Assembly: GCA_019321725.1 (NCBI GenBank)
Contig: CM033116.1
Span: 12,418,841 to 12,482,840 of the forward strand
From: Paulownia fortunei
Taxonomy: Eukaryota; Streptophyta; Magnoliopsida; Lamiales; Paulowniaceae
Direction of reading: 5' to 3'
DNA: 64,000 nucleotides
Made by a program: the position numbers and the translations under genes. Numbering within the stretch: position 1 is the first letter of the stretch; each line of letters begins with the position of its first letter. The notes beneath the pieces were generated by a model. It saw only the letters and a program-made list of their open reading frames with translations, ran no database searches and was not told the origin of the DNA. This document shows, one piece after another, positions 1 to 11,123 of the stretch.

Positions 1-430
1 GCAAAATCCCTGCACCACATCCTTTCGAGATGGCTGACCCATCTACATAAAGTAACCATGTCTCCACTTCTTGAGGAGCTAGTTCTATCATTGTGGTCTC
101 GCTAATGAAGTATGCCAGGACTTAAGCCTTCATTGCGGTTCGGCTCTGATATTTGATGTCAAACTCCCCAAGCTCAACTGACCATTTCACTAATCTACCT
201 GAGACCTTTGTCTATTCTAAGATCTGTTTTAAAGGCTGATTGGTCAATATGGTGATCTCATGTGACTGAAAGAACAACCTCAATTTTCTTACTGCAACTA
301 CCAAAGCTAAAGCTAGCTTATCTGCCTCTAGATACCTCTCCTATGCTCCTTGTAATAGTTTGTTGCATAATAAATTGGTCTATGAACTCTCTTCTTCTCC
401 CTTACTAGTATCAAATTGACAGCACGAGCA
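1..430 (-). pseudogene. RNase H plus start of second RNase H (Tat pol)
   Basis: Translated on the minus strand, bases 430 to about 70 give the RNase H tail and connection typical of Tat elements, including SGRLVKWSVELGEFDIKYQ in a frame with stops (around 200-130). Bases 65-1 begin a second domain with LLYVDGSAISKGCGAGIL, the first strand and catalytic Asp of the extra RNase H. The reading frame is interrupted at several places. The domain continues beyond the left edge of the window. Confidence 0.75.
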
Positions 431-434
431 GATA

Positions 435-1253
435 CTACCAAATATAATAGAAGAGGTTCACATTTTTTTGATTTGGCAACAAAGATGGAGACATCAAGTA
501 CTGTTTAAGCTCTTGGAAGGCTTGATCACATTCATCTATCCATTGGAAGTTTTTCATATTTCTCAAGATCGCAAAAAATGAAAGATTTCTATCTGCTGAC
601 CTGGATATGAATTTGTTCAAAGATGTTACCTTCCCAGTAAGTTGTTGGACCTCTTTAACTGACTTGGGGGAGTTCATTTCGAGGATAGCCCTAATCTTTT
701 CTGGATTCGCCTTAATATATTTTTCATTGACCATGAACCTAAAGAACTTGCCTCCTCGAACTCCGAACGTGCACTTGGTTAGGTTTAACTTCATGCCATA
801 AGCCTCATAATTGAAAAAGCTTGTTCAAGATGTTCAAGATGATCTTCCTCCCTTGTACTTCTTACTAACATATCATCAATATACACTTCCATGATCTTAC
901 CGACCTGATCTTTGAACATGAGGTTCACCAACCTCTGGTAAGTTGCACTGGCGTTCTTCAACCCAAATGGCATTACCCTATAATAGTAGACCCATTTTTT
1001 CAGTTACAAAGGCTATTTTAGCTCGATCCTCTTTTGCCATGAAAATTTAATGATATCCTTACTAGGCATCCATCATGCTTAGTAATGCAGATCCTATTGT
1101 AGGGTCCACTAAGAGGACGATCTGAGATAGTAGATAGGGATCTTTGGGATATGCTTTATTTAGATTGATTAAATCAGTGCTCATTCTCCACTTTCCAGTT
1201 GTCTTTGGCACGACCACCACGTTTGAGAGCCAATCTATGAGCTGGATCTCCAC
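435..1253 (-). pseudogene. Reverse transcriptase of Tat element (broken)
   Basis: Three open pieces on the minus strand together cover an RT domain. 1253-1062 holds the N-terminal fingers (WLSNVVVVPKTTGKW, DLINLNKAYPKD). 973-791 holds MPFGLKNASATYQRLVN and the catalytic YIDDMLV box. 794-435 holds the thumb/connection (KCTFGV, then PKSVKEVQQLTGKV). The pieces are separated by stops or frameshifts around 980-1060, so no full RT can be made. The YIDD catalytic residues are intact; decay is elsewhere. Confidence 0.8.
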
Positions 1254-1622
1254 TACATATCCTGCATCTAAGAGTTTATTTACTTCTTTCTTAATAATCT
1301 AATTCCTTTCTGTTCTAAAGCTCTGCTTCTTTTGTTTTACTAGCTTAATGGAGAGATCCACATTTATTTGGTGTACTATGACTTATGGGTCTATCCCTTG
1401 AAAATCTAAAAGTTTTCATGCAAATATGTTCACGTTCTCCCTCAAGAATTGAACAACCTTGAGCTCGAGCCTCGATTTCATGTAGGACCCGATCTGTATG
1501 AACTTGTTTGGGTTATCTTGCTCTAATTCCATTATTTTATACTGCTCAGAAGGTTTAATTATAAACTCTTCTCATCTTGCCTTCTTGTTCGATGCCTCTC
1601 TTGAGGTCATTCCAATCTCGAT

Positions 1623-2093
1623 CTAAATAGCTTGTTTTGTTGTTTGCTTCTTCACCACCGTATGTTCTCTCTTTTTCAAAGAGAGATTATAGAACTCCCG
1701 AGCACTTGTCTTATCACACTTGACCTCGCTTACACCAATTCTTGTTGGGAAATTCATCTTAAGGTGATAGGTCAACACTATTGCTTGGAATTGGTTCAGT
1801 TCTAGCCTTCCTAAGATCATATTACAAGCAAATGGTACACCAACCACCAAGTATTTCACCATTACTGTCTTCCTACAGGGCCCTTCTCCTAGTGATGTTG
1901 GCAAGTCGATCGTGCCCAGTGGGACGACTTCACTTTCCCCAAAGCCCATGAACGGAGTGTTGAAAAGGTAGATTGTTGTAACATCTAACTCCATTGTTCT
2001 CAATACATGCAAAAATATTACACTTGCTGAACTTCCATTATCAACTAGTAGCTTTTGCACCGCAAAATTGGCAATGTCCATTGTGATCACCAT
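1623..2093 (-). pseudogene. Retroviral-type aspartic protease region (Tat)
   Basis: This 156-residue open stretch has the aspartic protease active site as LVDNGSSASVIF near residue 16, followed by a hydrophobic flap region (FMGFGESEVVPLGTIDLP) and ILGRLELNQFQAIV, which matches the conserved C-terminal ILGR-type motif of Tat proteases. It lies between gag and RT in the expected order. The active site has DNGSS in place of the more common DTGAS, usual for this lineage. It is separated from the RT by about 370 bases of interrupted sequence. Confidence 0.75.
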
Positions 2094-2111
2094 AGGATCA
2101 TTTTGAGTTGT

Positions 2112-3720
2112 TTATGTCCCCGCCAAGTCACGATTACAAAAAACAATGGAGGTTGAACTTTGTATGTTCAGCACTTCATGACATCTCTTTTTCATGCTAG
2201 TTTTTAAGGATCTGAAATGTTTTTTTCTAGCATTGTGAGAATTTCCTCCACTTAGCCCACCTGCTATCATCTGGATGACCCCTCTCTTGGGCAAATTATC
2301 CCCGAGAGGGTCCTGTTTGGAATGGGAGCACTCTCATGGGCTCCTCCTGTTCTCTTCGACCCCACGATCTCTTGACCAACTTTAGGATCGTCGGGTGGGA
2401 GGTGACCTGCAAAGTTGGTCTCTCTCTTCTTTGTGTCGCGACTCATCACTCATAATGAAATTTTGCAAGTACCCCTACTGAATGAGTCTTTCGATCTCAT
2501 TCTTTAGTTGAATACAATCCTCCATTTCGTGACCATAGTCCTTGTGGAAGTGATAATATTTTTTGGTGTCCCTTCCCTCCTTCCTGAAGTTGTCTTCATC
2601 TTTTTTGGCCACTGTAACATATTGGAGTTTTCTATCAGCATCAATGCATGCACTCTTGGTGCGTTCAATGGAGTGTAGTGGTTGTACCTTACCAGATGAG
2701 GATGTTCCCGATCTCGGCCCCGATCTCAATCTTTCTTATATCTAAATCGAGGTCCCTCTCTAGGATCTCTCCTCTCTTTTCCTCCTGGGATTACCTGAGC
2801 CCACTCTTGATCCTTCAGGGCATTCATCTAGTATTGGGTCATTTCCATCAAGTATGTAACATTGGGTCATTTTCTCTTCATGTATGTAACGTTGGGTCAT
2901 TTTCATCAAGTGTTCCTTGTTAAGCAGTGGGTCTCGAGCTAGGGCCGAAGTGAGAGGTTCTTTTCTCAGTCCATGGATTAAGATGTTGGTCATGATGTCA
3001 ATCCTTATATCTTACACTTCTAAGGCCTCATTATTGAATCTATTAATGAAGTACCAAAGAGGCTCATCTTCTTTCTGTTTGAAGGTAAAAAGAAGTGTCA
3101 CAAACCTCGTAGCTTACTTTTGGCTTGCAAACTGATATAGAAATTTATGTGTCAGTTGTTCATATGATACCACGGTCCCCATAGATAGTCCCATGAACCA
3201 TTCTTGAGCTCGTCCCGTCAAAGTAGTAATAAAAGTTCGAGTATTCATGGCTTCAGATTGGCCATAAAGTTACATTATGTGATCAAAAGTGGTCAAGTGT
3301 TCATGTGGATCCCTATTTCCGTCATACTTGGAGAGATCTAGCAACTTAAAATTGGGTGTGATAACTTCTGCTAAGATATTCGGAGAGAATGGGATTATTG
3401 TCCCCTTCTTCTTCAAATCATCTAGCTTGCGCGTGGCTTGCTCAATCTGCTCGCTGAGCTCATTATATCTACTCTTGATTGTACTTCATCTCTGTGAGCT
3501 CTATTCTTTGGCTCCTCTAGATCTCTCTCATGAGACCTTATTCCTGGCCTCATTATCTGGCTCGCTACATGCTCGGCTTCCTCTTCATCCAATTGGATCC
3601 TGCGAGCCTTTTTGTCCACCTCAGCCTCTTCTTTCTGGAGAGTTTCTCAGGAAGGAGAAGTCATTGGGCCTTTGCCTTTCCTCTCCCTCTCATCCCAAAT
3701 TCGCCTACTGATGTTCGTTA
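2112..3720 (-). pseudogene. gag region of Tat element (broken)
   Basis: Minus-strand open pieces at 3619-3422, 2993-2760, 2729-2475, 2449-2267 and 2294-2112 resemble Tat gag. The clearest piece is 2729-2475, with a HFHKDYGHEMEDCIQLKNEIE stretch like the zinc-finger-related CxFHxxxGHxxxxC motif near the end of Tat gag. Piece 2993-2760 has the conserved FxxGL-type context (ILIHGLRKEPL). Short imperfect repeats around 2830-2915 (three copies of a TTGGGTCATTTT-containing unit) disrupt the gag frame. The remainder is low-similarity and assigned by position. Confidence 0.6.
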
Positions 3721-3872
3721 CTAGTTTTTCAAAATCACTAGCTCTTATGTGGATCATTGGTTCCTCTCCTTTGATTGTCATGAAATTGAACGGAATGAGA
3801 GGGTGATGGTGCATGTTGTGGTGGCTCCGTTATCTTCTTAGGTGTATCCGTCATACTTAGTTCCGCCTCAAG

Positions 3873-3893
3873 TTTCCCACAGACAGTGCCAAC
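3873..3893 (-). other. Post-LTR primer-site region of Tat element
   Basis: On the minus strand the bases directly after the proposed LTR end read GTTGGCACTGTCTGTGGGAA, matching the (T)TGGCGCCGTCTGTGGGAA-type stretch that typically follows Tat LTRs, with a few substitutions. It fixes the 3' boundary of the LTR at 3894. Confidence 0.6.
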
Positions 3894-4320
3894 TGATTTA
3901 GAGAGAAAATCAGTGTACCTGAGTTTGGGTCGAGGTGTTCTGAGCTCGGGTACTTGAGTTTAGGATGATCTGAAAGGATAACAAATGTTAGACTCACTGG
4001 GGTGGCCCCCAACTAAAATTCTCCGATATTTAAATTAGTCAAGTCTTGAGGTCGAAAGGAACTGATATGCAAAGTGAGTAAGTAATATAAAAGTTACATT
4101 ATTAGACTTGTGCACTAGGTATTTATACTAATCGGTCATCGTAGATCTTACAGGCTAGGGTCGAGATGTCATGATCTAGTTGACTGACACGTTCCATTAG
4201 TCCGCTTCATCAATAATGGGGAGCTCGGGTCAAGATAAAAAATATGTGAATCTTTGGATATTTTTACCATTTTAATGATATTTTAAGGGCACTAATGTGA
4301 TTTTAGTGGTTGATACATCA
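3894..4320 (-). repeat. 5' LTR of Tat element (about 427 bp)
   Basis: The proximal boundary is set by the primer-site region at 3873-3893: plus-strand TG at 3894-3895 corresponds to the terminal CA of the LTR. The distal boundary is placed where the plus strand ends ATCA at 4320, giving matching TGAT...ATCA termini. The other LTR is outside the window, so neither the length nor a target-site duplication (AATAG would be the flank) can be confirmed. Confidence 0.4.
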
Positions 4321-6206
4321 AATAGAGACAAAAGCCAAGTACCACAAGTAACTTATGAATGCTGGTGAAACTTAACATGAATAGCATGAAATTTATTTAT
4401 CCTACTATTGATTAGGAGGGATGTCCACAATAATTTTGTTGTCAATAACAAGTATCCACATACAAGAAAACAAGGCCCCTAAGGCCAAAGTAAGTTTTAG
4501 GGAGGGGTGTCCCTAGATGATAAGAATATGGGATGCTTCTGAATCTGATCAATTGGAGTGGCCTAACTCTTTTTTTCTTTTATCAGTTTTTTATGCACGC
4601 CCCATGTTGGTTCATTGCCATGCATTTTGGCCAAAGAAATCAACAATTATTGTTGATGGGTCATCAAAATATCTCTGCATTTTTCACACCCCATGTCCAG
4701 CTCATTTGCATGAATAAACGCAATCTTCCCTGGTGTTTCTTTGAGCCTTTTGTTTATCATACCTTTTTGGAGCCTTCTGGCTTTTTTGGTCTCAAATCCC
4801 ACAAGCTAGCTAATACCAATTCCCTAACTGCCTTTCACTGTGCCTATTCCGCAGACATATATTTGGCACCAAGGAAAGAAACAAGCACTAAGAAAAAAAT
4901 AATATTAAATTATAATATTAAAATTATTTTTAATGATACGAAATAGTAAGTTTTGTTTTGCGACATTTATGAGTTTCACATTATATCAGTGACTTCAATT
5001 ACAATATAAACGCAGTTACGAAATAGTCATGTGATACTTTTTATTGTCATTTTATATGTGTTATTAATTGTAGTAGTGAAAATTTATACAAAATTTGTGT
5101 ATCATTGATTTTCAATAATTGACAACTTATATAAATTCTTGTCCCTATTAAATTTATAAAGATTATTATGGTGGCATAAAAAAAATTACTGCTACTAAAA
5201 TATATATTATTAGTGATAATTTTGATATTATATCTCATCACTGTTGTAGTGAATTGTGTTAATGCGATCATCGTTTTTCTTCTTTTAAATACTTTCCCAA
5301 ACTTGATTGAAGCAAATTAAAAATGCATGTAATGGAACTTTGGATCATCTCAACTAAAATATTCAGTTAATATTTTAATGCTTTCAAGCATTTAATTATA
5401 TGGATCTAGTTGTAAAATATGGGAGTACCTGATTAATAACCAGTCTAGAGCATTAATTTACTTTAAATGGATTCGGATAAACAATTTAATATTGTGTGAA
5501 CTCCTCTAATGAAAAATCAAAATAACAGAGAGGATACATGTGTAGATATCCATCTAAGTTGCAAAAATATTACTTTATGAATCCAATTAATTTGAAATAA
5601 ATATTAACTTACTCTTTTTTTCATTATTAAAGTGACCATTAATATTATTATATTCGAATATCAATTAATAATTTGTTACAACATATCTTCATATAGAAAA
5701 GCTCTTATCTAAATTGAAGAGAAACTAATACTAGCAATTTACTATACAAATACTCACATATTTGATAGCTCTTAAATCTAAAGCATCATACTTATACTAC
5801 GTACTATTTAACACTTGCAAGTAAGAAATTATTTTGATTCTAAGTTGGTTTTGAAGGTGCCATTGACTAAATTTATTTAAAATATCTTATAAACTCCTAC
5901 ATTTTATAAGATGTATTTAAAACTCATAAAAAGTTCCATTTAATTTAACAATAAAACTTAGGAAGTATTTGAATAAAATAGAATGATGAAGCTAATTATA
6001 TGATATTAATGCTGATATTTTTGTAATTAACATGATCAAAATAAAAGAGTGTGCTTCTTAAGTGCTTTATTATTTTATTTTGAATCTTATGAACTTCTAT
6101 TCTCAAGTATTTTAAAATATATTATATGAATTTTAAACTATTTATAAGTGCAGATTAGACACCATCTTTTTAAGCTAGCTAATTGTCAGCTTAGTACTTG
6201 GAGACT
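4321..6206. other. Intergenic AT-rich sequence
   Basis: No supportable gene. An open frame at 4533-4946 has no recognisable motif. Around 5066-5256 there are CACTACAACA-like termini (minus strand at 5254, and a second CACTACTACAA near 5079) that could be a remnant of a CACTA-type transposon, but no paired terminal inverted repeats could be established. Confidence 0.5.
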
Positions 6207-6216
6207 CTATATATAC
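6207..6216 (+). promoter_or_regulatory. TATA box
   Basis: CTATATATAC lies about 90 bp upstream of the ATG at 6300 and about 30 bp before the pyrimidine-rich leader, a normal plant TATA-to-start spacing. It supports transcription of the candidate small gene downstream. Confidence 0.45.
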
Positions 6217-6245
6217 TGGGGTTTTTGAAGCATTTTATGCCTCAG

Positions 6246-6247
<2 letters not shown>

Positions 6248-6284
<37 letters not shown>
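6248..6284 (+). repeat. (CT)18 microsatellite in predicted 5' leader
   Basis: An uninterrupted CT dinucleotide run lies between the TATA box at 6207 and the ATG at 6300. CT/GA tracts are frequent in plant 5' untranslated regions and core promoters, so it fits a leader position. Confidence 0.9.
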
Positions 6285-6286
<2 letters not shown>

Positions 6287-6299
6287 ATCACTCAAAGCA

Positions 6300-6687
6300 A
6301 TGCTAGCAGATATGTTATTTCGGCCCTTTCGAAGTGAGAAATCAAGGTTATAATTATTTCTAATTTTTTTTATGTATTGAATTTGTTAAAAAAAACAAAA
6401 CATATATAAGTTAGTAATGACTAAATATTTACGAATAAACAACTTATAAGCTTTGTTCAGATTTAATAAATTTGATAAGTGATTACGTAGTGCATGTGTT
6501 GGATGAAATTTGCAGGGCGAAGAAAACAAGGTGCATAATGAATGATGAGGAAATGGAGGAAGAAAGGCATGTGTACTCGGTGCCATTCCACAGGGATTCA
6601 CTCACCAAACACACCAATTTCTCTTTGAGATCCCATACTTCCCACAGGTCAGTTCCAAATCATCCCATACCCTTAGAACCTTTTTAG
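6300..6687 (+). CDS. Candidate small spliced gene, unrecognised product
   Basis: Exon 1 is 6300-6346 (starts MLADMLFRPFR) and ends AAATCAAG before a GT donor at 6347. Exon 2 starts at 6516 after TTTGCAG and continues in frame (RAKKTRCIMNDEEMEEERH...) either to a stop at 6685-6687 or to another donor at 6648 (CACAG/GTCAGT). A TATA box, a (CT)n leader and consensus splice sites around a 169-nt intron support it. The predicted 72-residue product is basic and acidic by turns and has no recognisable domain, signal peptide or membrane segment. It may be the 5' part of a longer gene whose later exons I could not identify. Existence is inferred; function is unknown. Confidence 0.35.
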
Positions 6688-9074
6688 ATGTACTGGATGT
6701 GAAATTACTAAATTGTATAAATTACACTGCATCGGCATTAATTCCCACTCTCAAAATTTTTTATTGCATTGAGTGTGAAAATACTGAATTACGTAAATCA
6801 CATCGTATCAACATATTATAGGTCTAATTTTCATCGTCTGGTGTTTTCTCATCCATTTCATACAAAAATATCCTCCTCACCCCACTTATTTTATATGTAA
6901 TCGACCATATCTTTATAACCATTAATAATGCATCATTATTCATCTGTATTTCTATTATTTAATTTGTTGGAATTTTTTACTTGTTACTTAAAACTAGAAG
7001 CTTCGTTATATGTAAGAACATAAAAGTAAGTTTGATTCTTCATTAGGATCATAAACTCTCATTTTTTCAATATCTTTTCCTTGAGTTATTCATCTATGTT
7101 TTTAATTCTTCATTTGGATTTTCTACATACTACTTAAACATAGAAGATTTGCTATATGCACGAACATTAAAATAAGTTTGGTTCTTCATTTAGATCATAA
7201 AGGCCTCACTTTTCTAAGATCTTTTCCTTGTGTTATATTGACCATTATATTAGTATGTTTTAGCTCAAATTGATTACAGGCAGCATACCGAACATTGAAT
7301 AATGTTTTGTGATTAATTAGTGGATATAGAAATATTTAACTTATAATCGTCACATAGACATATACATAACCAATCCATTATATTGTGATAGAAAACAATT
7401 TAAACATCCTTCAGTTTTGTGCTGTAATTCAATTCTTTTTAATTTCCTGAAGGAAAGAATCACTTGTATGTGGGCTGGAACATATACGCTTTATTTATTT
7501 CATTATATTTAAAAAGAAAAAAAAAGCATATTTTCACTTACAAATTAAATGGCTGTTCACTGCAACCAATGAAAAAAATTTCACTTGACAATATCAATAA
7601 CATGTACGGAAAAGTGGCTTTGTTTGCATTCAGTTTTAGTTTCAACAATTTTATTATTTTAAAAAAATAAAATTAAATATTTAAATACTAAATCCTCCAA
7701 AACAATTTTGATCTATTCCCAAAATTTTATTAAAAGATCTTAATCATTATTATACATACATATAATATATATATATATACATGTATATTCAAATCACTTA
7801 TTAATAAAAAATATATATTTATATAATTCAATCATTATATTAATCTACAAAATATAGAATAATATAAAATGATAACGTGTATCAACAAGATATAACATCT
7901 ATAATGAGAATTGTATCTCTCAAACCAAATGTACATCACAATTTCCTATATAATTTTAAATAAAAAATCTTCTCACTAATTTTCGCAAAAATATTGAAAT
8001 TACAATCAAAATAACTCTAAACAAAGCCACAAGAAATATTATTCTATCTTCTAATTTATGAAAATGAGTGTCATATATATATGAAAAGTTTATTTTCACT
8101 CATAAATGGACATGTAACACAACAAATAAGAGAATTAAAAAGTATATATTTGTGTAACTCTGTAATGTTTTACTTAAAAATAATAGCTGAGAGTACTCGT
8201 ATTATTATTTTAATTGAAATAATAATTTTAAAAAAAAAGGGCAATTTAGAATAAGAATATAGTTAAATTGAGTCGTAAATGCATTAACTTAAGAAGTCAT
8301 GGTCCCTCAGTGGGCCCAAGCCTCAAAATCACTCTAAACCTTTTATGGTGATTTGACTAAAATCACTTTGAATATATAGAGATTTGTGGAATTACTTTTG
8401 GGTTGTCACTACCATGCCATGATCTTTATGCCTATTTTTTTCATACCATCAAATCTACATTAAATGTCAGCCCCCCACCCCCAAAGAATTTAGATATATA
8501 AAACACACTAGAATTATTTCACCAAGTTTTATATAGAATTTTCAATCAATCAATGTTAACCGAAAATTATAAGTTAATAAATGTTGTAGCTTCTGTAATC
8601 TCATAAAATTAGTCATTGTAGAAATCATTTGTATCAAAATCAGTATTTGCAAATCACTTTTTCTACAACTTGTCAATTTGTTTTAGATCAGTTATATACA
8701 TCATTAAACTAAAAAATTAAATTATTAATAATTTATTAATAATCAACAATTAATCATTAACAACTATAAACTATACAAGCAACTATGCACTAACCAACTA
8801 CATGAAAGAAGATAAAGATCTATATTATTTGTGTAATTTAAATTTAAAATTTGATAAATATTGAGATCTCAACTTTATTATTTAAATTAGGCTAAAGTCA
8901 CACTTTTTAGCATTTATTTACTATGTTCTACCAGATAATTATTAAATTACTGTAGTGATTGGTTACTGATTGATAGCGTACTACTACTACGGCAAATTAA
9001 GTGTTGAAGTCATTCAATTAATTCAACAACCAAAAATCTGAAATCTTTCCAGAAACGGACGAGGCCTCAAGAGA
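6688..9074. other. Intergenic AT-rich sequence upstream of DUF641 gene
   Basis: About 2.4 kb with high A+T, homopolymer runs and a short (TA)n tract near 7762-7780. No open frame with recognisable domains and no transposon termini were found. The last few hundred bases must include the promoter of the gene starting at 9075, but no clear TATA box could be assigned. Confidence 0.5.
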
Positions 9075-11123
9075 ATGGCCAGCAAGGTCTCTAATTTCTC
9101 CGATCTGATCCAACGGGTCACCGCTTCTTGCCTCCTTCACCCCCTCGCTGGCGTCGCCCGCCCCGACGACATCTCCGCCGCCGACGAAGAGGAGTACTAC
9201 GATAACGAGGCGGAGGAGGACGAGGACGAGGAGGAGTTCAAGATTAATGCCAAATGGGAAGGCACTAAAAACAATGAGGACGACCCGCCGAGGATAATGG
9301 AGCTGGAAATGCTGATGAGCCAGGTGTTCGACGCCGTTTCGGCCATGAAGAGGGCGTACGTTAGTCTTCAGGATGCGCACTGCCCGTGGGATCCAGACAA
9401 AATGCGCGTCGCTGACGTGGCGGTGGTGGCCGAGCTCCGGAGGTTGGGTCTTCTCAGGGAGAGGTTCAGGCGGAGCGTTGGCGGAGGTAGAGGGGGCGGG
9501 AGGTGGGGAGTGGGGTCGGCGACGCTGCGGGAGGTGGTGGCGCCGTACGAGGCGGCGGTGGAGGAGCTGAAGAGGGAAGTGAAGACGAAGCAAGCGGAGG
9601 TTGAGAACTTGAGGGAGAAGCTCAAAACGGCGACGTCTTTCGATCGCATCAGTGGGAAGTCAAAGGGGAAGTCGAAGAGACGGGTCAGCTGCACCACTCA
9701 AGGTCAGTTGGTAAAATGACAAATATAGCCTTCATAATTTCATTTCTTTTTCTCATCAGTCTACAATTGAATGCTTTGTTGCTATGTTGAAAAGTGAAAA
9801 TCATTTAAATTTTTTATTACTTTATTACATTGATTTCTCACAATTCTGACATTATAAAACCTTCGCATCTTGTTGCTCATAAAATGGAATAAATTAATTA
9901 AGTTGTTCATTATTATGGACGACGAAAGAAATACATTCAATTATGGACGAATGAAGTAACATACATAGTTGATGTTTCGAAAATAGAGGAAAATAAAAGG
10001 CATCACTTAAACTAGTTGCTTTTGTTGATTGCTTTAGTATCCATATCACTAAATTTTGTGCATGCCATTGAAGAGGAAAGGAAATATAAGAAGCTTGTTC
10101 AATTAAGTTCATAGCACTGTCCGAGTCACATCACTTAATACAAAGAATCAATTCCATTTATTTATAAATTAAAAATGTTAAAATTTACTTTAGGATTGGA
10201 TTTGCTTTGCATTCCGCGGATTCAAGTCCAGTCCAATTCTTCGAGCATATTACAACATGATAGGGAAATGTATGTGATATGACAGTAGCATTGATCCAAT
10301 ATTATCTCTGACAGTAGCAGCAGCTCCAGCAGTGGAGCTATTTGAAGCCACAATGAGCATAGTAAAAGAAGCTTCGAAAGCCTTCACATCCCTACTCCTC
10401 TCCCTCATGCGCTCCGCACATTGGGATATTGCAGCTGCTGTTCGATCCATTGAAGCCGCTTCTTCCACCACCGCCACCATGAATAACCCTACCACTACCA
10501 CCACTTTTACGGACTCTATAGTTGGGGCCAACCACCACGCAAAGTATGCTTTGGAGTCCTACGTGAATCGAAAAATCTTCCAAGGCTTTGACCACGAGAC
10601 GTTTTACATGGATGGCAGCCTTTCCTCGATACTCCACCCAGATCAGCACCGTAGAGACTGCTTCACTCAATACCGTGACATGAAGGCAATGGACCCTGTT
10701 GAACTTCTCAGCATTTTGCCTACTTGTAGCTTTGGGAACTTCTGTTTCAAGAAATACCTTTCCATTGTGCACCCTAAGATGGAGGAGTCATTGTTTGGGG
10801 ACCTGGAGCAGAGGCGCCAGGTGCTAGATGGCCACCACCCGAGGAGTCAGTTTTATGGGGAGTTCTTGGGTTTGGCTAAGGCTGTTTGGTTGCTGCATTT
10901 GCTAGCATTTTCCCTGGACCCGCCTCCCAGCCATTTTGAGGCAAGTAGGGGGGCCGAGTTTCATTCTCAGTACATGGAGAGTGTAGTGAGGACTTCTGGT
11001 AACAATGGGGGACCGAAGGTGGGAATATCAATGGTTGTGGGGTTCCCAGTGAGTCCGGGGTTTAAGCTTGGGAACGGGTCAATTATCAAGGCCAGGGTTT
11101 ATCTGGTTCCCAAGAATGGATGA
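9075..11123 (+). CDS. GIL1: DUF641 protein, GRAVITROPIC IN THE LIGHT 1 type
   Basis: Two exons join as 9075-9702 and about 10318-11123 (478 codons including stop, 477 residues). The donor is CAAG/GTCAGT. The acceptor lies in a CAGTAGCAGCAG stretch where several AGs keep the same frame. The N-terminus MASKVSNFSDLIQRVTASCL is typical of the family. Then follow an acidic run (residues about 35-54), the DUF641 block (about 70-125, with EMLMSQVFDAVSAMKRAYVS and HCPWDP), a coiled coil (about 155-195, YEAAVEELKREVKTKQAEV), and in exon 2 the conserved ELFEATMS, SLMRSAHWDIAAAVRSIE and FCFKKYLSIVHPKMEES motifs. Arabidopsis GIL1 restrains gravitropism in light downstream of phytochrome; that role is known for the homologue and only inferred here. 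The glycine-rich run near residue 138 is variable. Orthology is strengthened by the adjacent uncoupling-protein gene. Confidence 0.9.
9703..10317 (+). other. Intron of the GIL1-type gene
   Basis: A GT donor (AAG/GTCAGT) and an AG acceptor (GACAGTAG/CAGCAG) bound about 615 nt of AT-rich sequence. Reading through the donor adds four codons and then a stop at 9717, so splicing is required to reach the conserved second half of DUF641. Confidence 0.85.

Larger units (their letters stand above)
1..4320 (-). mobile_element. Ty3/gypsy retrotransposon, Tat lineage, partial, 5' LTR end present
   Basis: Reading on the minus strand from 4320 down, the order is LTR, primer-site region, gag, protease, reverse transcriptase, RNase H and the start of a second RNase H, after which the window ends. 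The protease motif (LVDNGSSASVIF), the RT stretch with NVVVVPKTTGKWRMSTD, and a second RNase H-like start (VDGS near base 30) after the ordinary RNase H are hallmarks of Tat-type elements, which carry an additional archaeal-type RNase H. The coding region is split by many stops and frameshifts, so the copy is not autonomous. Lineage assignment is from motif recognition, not a tree. Confidence 0.85.

Noticed and set aside
4533..4946. 137-residue open frame near the Tat LTR
   Set aside because: No domain, no promoter or splice evidence, and composition like the surrounding non-coding sequence.
9018..9593. Long minus-strand open frame opposite GIL1 exon 1
   Set aside because: Proline/histidine-rich shadow of a GC-rich conserved + strand exon; no domain or splice support.
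10392..10772. Minus-strand open frame opposite GIL1 exon 2
   Set aside because: Shadow of the conserved DUF641 second half on the + strand.
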